56,619 nt of DNA, taken from contig CALBNV010000090.1 in the NCBI GenBank assembly GCA_937896895.1, positions 1 through 56,619 on the forward strand. Direction: 5' to 3'. Below the pieces are notes generated by a model. The model had not been told where the DNA came from and ran no database searches. It saw only the letters and a list, made by a program, of their open reading frames with translations. This document shows positions 16,644-22,941 of this stretch, piece after piece. The translations under genes were made by a program, and so were the position numbers. Numbering within the stretch: the stretch's first letter is position 1; each line of letters starts with the position of its first letter. The stretch is from an uncultured Bacteroidales bacterium (GTDB lineage Bacteria; Bacteroidota; Bacteroidia; Bacteroidales; F082).

Positions 16644-16885
16644 CAAATTATTTTTTTACGAAAAACATTTTTCAATGAATTAATTTTAACATTTTTTTAT
16701 GACCCGATTCTACGCGTGACACCTTTATTTATTAATACTTGGATTCTCTGGAAAAATCAATGCAAAAAACTGCCGTTCGTGCCGTTCCGACAAAGAAGTA
16801 AACCATTTGGAAGGATTTACGTGCCGTTAAATCGCGATGTTTTCATTTTTGAAAAAAAATGTTGCCAGCTATTGAGAAATAATTG
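16644..16885. other. Intergenic region, no gene seen
   Basis: Divergent upstream region between rplM and the T9SS cargo gene. A 61-codon frame on the plus strand (16716-16901) lacks family resemblance and is probably chance. Confidence 0.5.
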
Positions 16886-16893
16886 TATCTTTG
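16886..16893 (+). promoter_or_regulatory. -7 box for the T9SS cargo gene
   Basis: TATCTTTG about 59 bp before the ATG at 16952. Confidence 0.65.
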
Positions 16894-16951
16894 CGCCTTG
16901 AATAATAATTGTAAAACTACAAATTCAATCAATAATTAAATTTTTTAACTC

Positions 16952-18547
16952 ATGAAAAAATTATTACTTATCTCGTTGATGCTGATTACTTTCAGCTTCA
17001 CAAATGCCCAAGACATTCCTGGCGGCTTCGACCAGACTTTCGGAGAATGGGGCTTCACCACTCAGGAATTGAACAACCTCAGCGTTTTCATGACCGGAAA
17101 AGGCTCCGTGTCACTTCAGTCGGACGGCAAAATCGTCACCTACACACAGTTCGGCGAGGATTACGGAAAGTCGGATATTTTAATCATGCGCCACAACCCT
17201 GACGGCACACTCGACACTTCATACGGCGACAACGGCTGCCTCCGCATGTCTCCGTTGAACAAGAGCTTCTTCTCTTTCGACTCGAAGATTGTCGAAGACG
17301 ACAACCTGCTCATCCTGGCTTATACTTACAGCAGCAGCGAAGGCGGTAACATGTTCCTGATGAAGCTCGACTCGAACGGCAACCCCGTCACCTCTTTCGG
17401 CACCAACGGCTACGTCACATTCAACAAACAAGCCGGTTGGACGTTGGTCGTCAGGTCAATGGCGGTGCAGCCTGACGGCAAAATCGTTGTCGGCGGCGAA
17501 TACGGCGAAGGCGATTACTCATCATGCATCCTTCGTTTCATGCCTGACGGACAGCTTGACACTTCCTTCGGTGACAACGGCATGTTCATCAACGAGTCGC
17601 ACGACCACCTGGGCTACCTTTCAATGTCAGTCGGTGAGAGTGTCTGCATCGCTCCTGACGGACGCATATACCTCTGCGGCTGGCGTGTCACTCCTGACGA
17701 ATACTGGGGATCGCCCTACGACAGCAAGATCGTCTGTGTTGACACCAACGGCAACCTCGTCACCACTTTCGGCGAAAACGGTGTTCTGGAGTTCAGCGTC
17801 AGCGAGGTGATTGATGTCATCCAGGATGCCGAGGTCCTTCCCGACGGAAAACTGCTCGTCGGCGGACAGTCCGAAATCTACGTTGAAGATCCGGGCGACG
17901 GCCCGAACTACGAACTCTTCCTCGCAAAATTCAACGAGGACGGCTCATTCGACGAGAGCTTTGGCAACGATGGCGTGACAAAAGTCCAGTATCAGGAGGA
18001 TTCCTACCACTACTGCTGTGAGATCGCTGTCGCCGAAGACGGACAGGTCTTCATCGGCGGCTACTTCTGGGACGAATTGAAGGATATTTTGATTACCGGA
18101 TTTAACGCAGACGGCACATTGAACCAAGACTTTGGTGAAAATGGATTTACATACATCACATTTGGCGGTGACAAGTCAAGCTGCATCACCGACCTCGCCA
18201 TGCAGCCCGACGGAAAACTTGTCGCCATCGGTCACTATGAACACGAAGAGACTTTCGCCGACTACTTCTTCGGCCGTTTCCACACATCATTGAGCCTTGT
18301 CGGTGTTGAGGAAAACATCATCGAGAGCGGCGTCACAGCTTATCCTAACCCTGCTGTCAACGAAGTCCGTTTCATGAACGTCGAAAACGAGTGCGCCGCC
18401 AACGTTTATGACGCGACAGGCCGCATGGTCATGAGCACGATTATTCCGGCTGACGGCGTGATGAATGTTTCAAAACTCACATCTGGCAACTATTTCGTCG
18501 AACTGATCGACGGCAGCCAGATCATCAAGGCAAGATTCGTGAAGTAA
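16952..18547 (+). CDS. Secreted delta-60 repeat protein with T9SS sorting domain
   Basis: Exported protein of 531 aa. A Sec signal peptide ends near TNAQ (about 20). The body is a beta-propeller-like array of delta-60 repeats, each with a motif of the type G-x-L-D-x-S-F-G-x-N-G. At least seven occur, for example GTLDTSYGDNG, GQLDTSFGDNG, GSFDESFGNDG and GTLNQDFGENG, spaced about 60 residues. The last 75 residues form a type A T9SS C-terminal sorting domain (AYPNPAVNEVRF, then ATGRMV, ending IIKARFVK), so it should cross the outer membrane through the type IX system and be surface-bound or released. Its ligand or enzymatic activity is not evident. Monocistronic, with a strong terminator at 18571-18600. 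Confidence 0.88.
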   Translation: MKKLLLISLMLITFSFTNAQDIPGGFDQTFGEWGFTTQELNNLSVFMTGKGSVSLQSDGKIVTYTQFGEDYGKSDILIMRHNPDGTLDTSYGDNGCLRMSPLNKSFFSFDSKIVEDDNLLILAYTYSSSEGGNMFLMKLDSNGNPVTSFGTNGYVTFNKQAGWTLVVRSMAVQPDGKIVVGGEYGEGDYSSCILRFMPDGQLDTSFGDNGMFINESHDHLGYLSMSVGESVCIAPDGRIYLCGWRVTPDEYWGSPYDSKIVCVDTNGNLVTTFGENGVLEFSVSEVIDVIQDAEVLPDGKLLVGGQSEIYVEDPGDGPNYELFLAKFNEDGSFDESFGNDGVTKVQYQEDSYHYCCEIAVAEDGQVFIGGYFWDELKDILITGFNADGTLNQDFGENGFTYITFGGDKSSCITDLAMQPDGKLVAIGHYEHEETFADYFFGRFHTSLSLVGVEENIIESGVTAYPNPAVNEVRFMNVENECAANVYDATGRMVMSTIIPADGVMNVSKLTSGNYFVELIDGSQIIKARFVK

Positions 18548-18570
18548 TTGGTTTGACAAATATTTGAATG

Positions 18571-18600
18571 AAAAAAGCCGGCATTACGTCGGCTTTTTTT
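18571..18600 (+). terminator. Intrinsic terminator after the T9SS cargo gene
   Basis: Stem aaaaaagccg / cggcttttttt with a 9-nt loop and a seven-T tract. Because the A-run pairs with the T-run it may work in both directions. Confidence 0.9.
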
Positions 18601-18888
18601 GTCGAAAAACACAAGGTCTCCTGTCGGCGACAATGCTTGTCGTCGGGAAGACGGAGTGGCAGAGGGATAGTATCGTTGGTTCTGGTATTTGAAAATATTT
18701 TTCACACACTAATGTGGAACTGACTATGCCATTCAAAAGACAAGCATAACGCTTCTTGATTTCAATAAAATATCGAAAATCGCTTTCGCGAAATCCGGGT
18801 GCAAATATAGACAATGTTTTAAATGGTGCTGACGTTTTATGAAAATATTTTTTTGAGGCAACAGACCTCTCATCTTCAAAGAAAAGTG
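18601..18888. other. Intergenic region, no gene recognised
   Basis: Contains a short hairpin (cgacaa/ttgtcg near 18631-18647) and a minus-strand TATATTTG at 18802-18809. The reading frame below that box does not resemble any family I know. Confidence 0.4.
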
Positions 18889-18914
18889 TATCTTTGCAAA
18901 ATAAAATCTGGAAA

Positions 18915-19217
18915 ATGAAGACCCGACAGGAGTGCATAGAAATTCTGAAAGCGCATGAATCTGAACTGAAAGAAAAATTCGGCATCAGCTATATGCGCAT
19001 TTTCGGTTCGGTGGCGCGCGACATGCATGGTGAGAAAAGCGATGTGGATGTCTTTGTCGTGATGCCTGCTGATGCTTATATGTTGTGTGCTGCAGCTGAT
19101 TATTTGGAGAGCTTGCTCGGCAATGAAGTGGATTTGATCCGCAGGCATGAAAATATGCGCCCGTTTTTTTTAAACCAAATAATGAAATATGGAATTGACA
19201 TCTTTGGAAAAGCGTGA
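18915..19217 (+). CDS. mntA: MntA-like antitoxin nucleotidyltransferase (second pair)
   Basis: A 100-aa MNT nucleotidyltransferase with the full GS-x10-DxD signature (GSVARDMHGEKSDVD). The C-terminal LLGNEVDLIRR gives the third conserved acidic position. Predicted to neutralise the HEPN protein encoded next by AMPylation. The start at 18915 is fixed by a TATCTTTG -7 box at 18889-18896, which the longer reading frame would overlap. Overlaps the hepT gene by 29 bp. Confidence 0.85.
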   Translation: MKTRQECIEILKAHESELKEKFGISYMRIFGSVARDMHGEKSDVDVFVVMPADAYMLCAAADYLESLLGNEVDLIRRHENMRPFFLNQIMKYGIDIFGKA

Positions 19218-19584
19218 AATTTTGCTTGACTCTCTACAACAAATTCGTCAGTCTTGTGAAAATCTGATGAGTTGGAATAAAGATGTCAAAGACATGAAAG
19301 TGTTGCTGAATTCGTCAACTGGGATGCAGGATCTGGCGGGAAATTGTATGACTGTCATGGCGATAGGAGAAGGATTCAGAAAGATTGACAAAATCACCGA
19401 CGGAAAATTTCTTATATTGCGTCCTGAAATTCCTTGGAATCAGGTGTTTGGCTTGCGAAACAGAATTGCTCACGGTTATTTTGACATTGATGTGGATGTG
19501 GTTTCTGATGTGGTGAACAATGATTTGCAGCCATTGCTTGAAGCAATAGATTATTTTGTTGAATATTTGAAAAATAAAGATTAA
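19189..19584 (+). CDS. hepT: HepT-like HEPN toxin (second pair)
   Basis: HEPN/DUF86-type toxin of 131 aa with the R-x4-H-G-Y signature intact (RNRIAHGYF near 96-104). It differs markedly from the HepT at 4766-5116, so the two modules are independent acquisitions and not a local duplication. The gene overlaps its MntA antitoxin by 29 bp, and its stop codon lies 2 bp before the ATG of a GldA-like ABC ATPase, so all three are likely one transcript. Confidence 0.85.
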   Translation: MELTSLEKREILLDSLQQIRQSCENLMSWNKDVKDMKVLLNSSTGMQDLAGNCMTVMAIGEGFRKIDKITDGKFLILRPEIPWNQVFGLRNRIAHGYFDIDVDVVSDVVNNDLQPLLEAIDYFVEYLKNKD

Positions 19585-19586
19585 AG

Positions 19587-20312
19587 ATGTCAATAAAAGT
19601 CACTCACGTAACGAAAAAATACGACTCGCAGCTCGCGCTGAACGACGTAAACCTTGATATAGAAAAAGGCCGCATCGTCGGTCTCCTCGGCCCTAACGGA
19701 GCCGGGAAATCCACGCTGATGAAAATCATCACGTGCTTCATCCCGCCGACCGAAGGCACTGTCACCGTAGAAGGCTACGACATCCTCGACAACCCGATGG
19801 AGGTGCGCCGATGCGTCGGCTACCTGCCGGAACATAACCCGCTGTATTTGGATATGTACGTCCGCGAGTATTTGGAGTTTGTCGCCGGCATTCACCATAT
19901 TACGGGCAGTGACGCCAAGAAACGCATCGACGAGATGATTGAGAAAACCGGCCTCACGGTTGAGATGCGCAAGAAAATCGGTGCGCTGTCGAAAGGCTAC
20001 CGCCAGCGCGTCGGCCTCGCACAGGCGATGATGCATAACCCGTCAGTCCTCATCCTCGACGAGCCTACTTCTGGCCTCGACCCGAACCAACTCGTTGAAA
20101 TCCGCGCACTTATCACCGAACTCGGAAAAGAGAAGACGGTGCTGCTCTCGACTCACATCATGCAGGAAGTGGAGGCGATGTGTCCGGATATCATCATTAT
20201 TAATAAAGGTGTGGTCGTGGCGAACGACAGAATCGGAAACATCAAAATGAACGTGATGCACCGCGCCGACGCAAGCATCGAGGAATGCTTCCAGGCACTC
20301 ACGCTGAAATGA
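19587..20312 (+). CDS. gldA: GldA-like ABC transporter ATP-binding protein
   Basis: ABC ATPase of 241 aa with Walker A GPNGAGKST (about 35-43), ABC signature LSKGYRQR, Walker B VLILDEPTSG and an H-loop LSTHIMQEVE. The sequence around YLPEHNPLYLDMYVREYLEF is typical of the gliding-motility ATPase GldA. Two oddities: it ends soon after the nucleotide-binding domain, whereas GldA-type proteins I know are about 300 aa, and no gldF or gldG permease genes are next to it. Its ATG lies 2 bp after the hepT stop, so it may be co-transcribed with the toxin-antitoxin genes. A general ABC export role is sure; a gliding role is not. Confidence 0.75.
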   Translation: MSIKVTHVTKKYDSQLALNDVNLDIEKGRIVGLLGPNGAGKSTLMKIITCFIPPTEGTVTVEGYDILDNPMEVRRCVGYLPEHNPLYLDMYVREYLEFVAGIHHITGSDAKKRIDEMIEKTGLTVEMRKKIGALSKGYRQRVGLAQAMMHNPSVLILDEPTSGLDPNQLVEIRALITELGKEKTVLLSTHIMQEVEAMCPDIIIINKGVVVANDRIGNIKMNVMHRADASIEECFQALTLK

Positions 20313-20383
20313 CACATAAACCACGCAATTTAGATTGAATTTACGTTTGAAAATTATTTCAGCAAAATCATGTTTCCGCATGA

Positions 20384-20401
20384 AATTTGTTGTATCTTTG
20401 C
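20384..20401 (+). repeat. 18-bp direct repeat, left copy (promoter-like)
   Basis: aatttgttgtatctttgc, identical to 20973-20990, and containing a TATCTTTG -7 box. It faces a possible 19-codon frame (20413-20472) with no other support. Confidence 0.6.
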
Positions 20402-20494
20402 GGCAAATAAAAATGTGGCTTAAATCGCCTTGGCTTTTTGAACCCTACCTCGCAGTTCGAAAAGAAGCATAATAAGGATGATTGTAGGAGTCAT

Positions 20495-20899
20495 TTAGGA
20501 TTGAGGCAGTCCTACCACTTTTTTATTTTTACTCCAGAGCAATTCCTTCTTTTCTATTTCCTTCGTCCTTCTCGGCTGGGCGGTCCTCACTTCCCAAATG
20601 TCGCCGTTCAAACTCAAACTTATTGCAGCCGTGTCGTGTACGTCGTCTCTGTAAATGACAAGGAGCAAAGAATCACCGCTGCCTTTCCTTATCTGTGTGA
20701 AATTCGTCGCAATAAGCTTTAAATAATCTAAAGCATTGATTCCTAATGATTCCAACTCTATTCTGTGATAGTTTGAGATGTGTTTCAAATAATTGTCAGT
20801 GATGTAAATGTCTGCGCATTTTCTTTTTATCGCTTTTGCAATAGTCATTTTCAAACGGCCAATCTTGGTTAAATGTTGTGTGTTTTTTGTAGCATCCAT
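20495..20899 (-). CDS. Small protein resembling PBECR/colicin-like nuclease toxins
   Basis: A 134-aa protein I do not firmly recognise. Its layout resembles the PBECR group of small barnase/colicin-like nuclease domains found in mobile elements: an ITDNYLKHISNYH segment, a helix LGINALDYLKLIATN, then a strand pattern SLLLVIYRDD, AAISLSLNG and WEVRTAQPRR. The similarity is weak and judged by eye. The start at 20899 is set by a TACCTTTG -7 box at 20930-20937. No partner gene is adjacent. It lies between two exact 18-bp direct repeats in the gldA-metK gap, pointing against both neighbours. Confidence 0.5.
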   Translation of the reverse strand: MDATKNTQHLTKIGRLKMTIAKAIKRKCADIYITDNYLKHISNYHRIELESLGINALDYLKLIATNFTQIRKGSGDSLLLVIYRDDVHDTAAISLSLNGDIWEVRTAQPRRTKEIEKKELLWSKNKKVVGLPQS

Positions 20900-20972
20900 A
20901 ACAAAAAAACTAAATGTCAAACAATGGTGCAAAGGTACAAAAATATTTTCGCGAATATCGCTCTCTGTGTGG

Positions 20973-20990
20973 AATTTGTTGTATCTTTGC
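20973..20990 (+). repeat. 18-bp direct repeat, right copy, containing the metK -7 box
   Basis: Identical to 20384-20401. Its TATCTTTG (20982-20989) is the likely metK promoter -7 box; the predicted transcript would begin just at the riboswitch. Confidence 0.7.
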
Positions 20991-21002
20991 AGCCGAAATT
21001 TT

Positions 21003-21052
21003 CGTGGAAAGATTTGATTGATTGCAACCACAAGAAAAAATGCTAAAACAGT
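21003..21052 (+). promoter_or_regulatory. SAM-II-like riboswitch upstream of metK
   Basis: The sequence follows the SAM-II (SAM-alpha) pattern: a short P1 stem (gtgg 21004-21007 with ccac 21028-21031), a loop containing gatttgattgattgcaa, an A-rich linker, and the conserved 3' element aaatgctaaaacag, which can pair back into the loop to form the pseudoknot. It lies immediately after the predicted transcription start and in front of the SAM synthetase gene, the expected target of SAM feedback. P1 is only 4 bp, with a C-A mismatch below it. Confidence 0.75.
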
Positions 21053-21096
21053 TTCTTTTTTACAATCACAAATACTCCATGTTTATTAACTTGTTG

Positions 21097-21133
21097 ACGT
21101 TAAAAACTTTATAACTTTATAACTTTTTAACGT
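21097..21133 (+). promoter_or_regulatory. Hairpin in metK leader, possible expression platform
   Basis: acgttaaaaa (21097-21106) pairs perfectly with tttttaacgt (21124-21133) over 10 bp, with a 17-nt loop. It lies between the riboswitch and the metK start and could couple ligand binding to expression. Confidence 0.45.
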
Positions 21134-21154
21134 TCAACCTTATACTAAAATATT

Positions 21155-22447
21155 ATGGGTTATTACTTCACTTCAGAATCAGTATCAGAAGGCCATCCCG
21201 ACAAGGTGGCCGACCAGATTTCGGATGCCGTCCTCGACGAGATGCTCCGCCAGGACCCGGAATCGAAAGTGGCCTGCGAGACATTGGTGACGACGGGTTT
21301 GACGGTCGTGGCAGGCGAAGTCAAGACGGACGCTTACGTCGATATTCAGGACACGGCGCGTCGCGTCATCGAGAGAATCGGTTACACAAAGGCTGAATAT
21401 CAGTTCGACAGCAAGTCGTGCGGCGTGTTGTCGGCCATCCACGGGCAGTCGCAGGACATCAACCGCGGGGTCGAACGCCAGAGTCTTGAAGACCAGGGCG
21501 CTGGTGACCAAGGCATGATGTTCGGCTACGCATGCAAGGAAACTCCTGAATACATGCCACTTACAATCGTCTTGTCGCACATGCTCCTGATGGAGCTTGC
21601 GAAAATACGGCGCGAAGGCCGCCAGATGAAATATCTACGTCCCGACGCGAAATCGCAGGTGACGGTGGAATACGCCTCCGGCTGGAAACCGCTCCGTATC
21701 GACACAATAGTCATCTCGACGCAGCACGACGAGTTCATGGACGACGATGCCGCCATGATCCGGAAAATTGAACATGACGTGCGCACGATTCTCCTTCCGA
21801 GAGTGAAAAGACTTCTGCCACAGAAGGTCAGGAATCTCTTCAAGGCCGACATGAAACTCTTCGTCAACCCGACTGGCAAGTTCGTCATCGGCGGGCCTCA
21901 CGGCGACACAGGTCTCACCGGACGCAAGATCATCGTTGACACTTACGGCGGTCGCGGCGCACACGGCGGCGGCGCGTTCTCCGGCAAGGACTCGTCTAAA
22001 GTTGACCGCTCGGCGGCTTACGCGGCCCGTCATATCGCCAAAAATATTGTGGCGGCTGGCATCTGCGATGAGGCTCTCGTCCAGATCGCATACGCCATCG
22101 GCGTGGCGCAACCTGTTGGTTTCTACGTGAATACATACGGCACGGCTCATGTTAAAGACGCAAACGGCAAGAAGGTTGGCGATGCGGAAATCGCCGAGAA
22201 ACTCAAGTCTTTGTTCGACCTCCGTCCTTACGCTATCGTAAAACATTTCGGCCTTAAGAACCCGATTTTCGAAGCGACTGCGTCATACGGACACTTTGGC
22301 CGCGACCCGTTCACTGCAAAGGTGGAAGTGGGCTATAAGGATGAAAACACTTTCGTCGAAAACGGAAAGAATTACAAAAACGTCGAGTTCTTCGCCTGGG
22401 AGAAAACCGATATGGTTGAAAAGATTCAGAAGATGTTTGGATTTTAG
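21155..22447 (+). CDS. metK: S-adenosylmethionine synthetase
   Basis: Makes S-adenosylmethionine from methionine and ATP. The 430 aa include FTSESVSEGHPDKVADQISD, the GAGDQGMMFGYA hexapeptide region and the phosphate-binding GGGAFSGKDSSKVDRSAAY. It is somewhat longer than the roughly 385-aa enzyme of many bacteria, as usual in Bacteroidota. The leader of about 160 nt carries a SAM-II-like riboswitch, implying end-product feedback. Terminated by a strong hairpin at 22511-22542. Confidence 0.97.
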   Translation: MGYYFTSESVSEGHPDKVADQISDAVLDEMLRQDPESKVACETLVTTGLTVVAGEVKTDAYVDIQDTARRVIERIGYTKAEYQFDSKSCGVLSAIHGQSQDINRGVERQSLEDQGAGDQGMMFGYACKETPEYMPLTIVLSHMLLMELAKIRREGRQMKYLRPDAKSQVTVEYASGWKPLRIDTIVISTQHDEFMDDDAAMIRKIEHDVRTILLPRVKRLLPQKVRNLFKADMKLFVNPTGKFVIGGPHGDTGLTGRKIIVDTYGGRGAHGGGAFSGKDSSKVDRSAAYAARHIAKNIVAAGICDEALVQIAYAIGVAQPVGFYVNTYGTAHVKDANGKKVGDAEIAEKLKSLFDLRPYAIVKHFGLKNPIFEATASYGHFGRDPFTAKVEVGYKDENTFVENGKNYKNVEFFAWEKTDMVEKIQKMFGF

Positions 22448-22510
22448 TCTTTCGACATTGGCAATTGGTCTAAAAATCAATTGATTTTGAATTATTTGTG
22501 AGTTTTGCAA

Positions 22511-22542
22511 GCAGCTGTCATTTACTGACAGCTGCTTTTTTT
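22511..22542 (+). terminator. Intrinsic terminator after metK
   Basis: gcagctgtca (22511-22520) pairs perfectly with tgacagctgc (22526-22535), followed by seven T residues. Confidence 0.93.
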
Positions 22543-22604
22543 GAAAAAAAACATACCAATATTTAATAATTATTAGTAATTTTGTGCCGAAAAAATTGGA
22601 AAAT

Positions 22605-22907
22605 ATGAAAACAACATCTGTTGCATTAGGCAGTTATTTTGACGAATTCATTGCTGCGACGATTCAAACCGGCAGATACAATAACGCCAGCGAGGTGGTG
22701 CGTGCCGGGTTGCGTCTTCTTGAAGAGAGAGAACAAAAAGTGGCGCAACTGAAAAACGCCATTCACGAAGGGCTCGAAAGTGGACGAAACGATGATTTCG
22801 ACCCTGATATTTATCTTAACCAACTGAAAACCAAACATAATGAAAAAGTATCATCTGACAAACAAGGCTGTGGAAGATCTCGGGGAGATTTGGTCGTACA
22901 CAAATGA
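22605..22907 (+). CDS. parD: ParD-like antitoxin
   Basis: Ribbon-helix-helix antitoxin of the ParD/CopG family, 100 aa. The N-terminus has the DNA-binding SVALGSYFDEFI strand and the SEVVRAGLRLLEERE helix. A TAATTTTG -7 box at 22577-22584 sets the ATG at 22605. It overlaps the parE start by 68 bp; in most pairs ParD ends near the parE start, so the last 20 or so residues may be read-through caused by loss of the original stop. Its toxin partner is broken, so this may be a domesticated antitoxin. Confidence 0.8.
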   Translation: MKTTSVALGSYFDEFIAATIQTGRYNNASEVVRAGLRLLEEREQKVAQLKNAIHEGLESGRNDDFDPDIYLNQLKTKHNEKVSSDKQGCGRSRGDLVVHK

Positions 22908-22932
22908 TAATTGGTCGGAAAGACAGGCAGAC
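22840..22932 (+). pseudogene. parE: ParE toxin, 5' remnant
   Basis: The first 30 or so codons are a good ParE/RelE-type start (YHLTNKAVEDLGEIWSYT). Similarity then stops abruptly where the sequence becomes the end of mutS2, transcribed from the other strand. About two thirds of the normal toxin is missing. The frame stays open for a while through antisense mutS2 sequence, which is meaningless as ParE. Confidence 0.75.
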
Positions 22933-22941
22933 GCTTCATGC

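Noticed and set aside
20413..20472. 19-codon peptide gene after the left 18-bp repeat
   Set aside because: Well placed behind a -7 box, but too short to support without conservation data.
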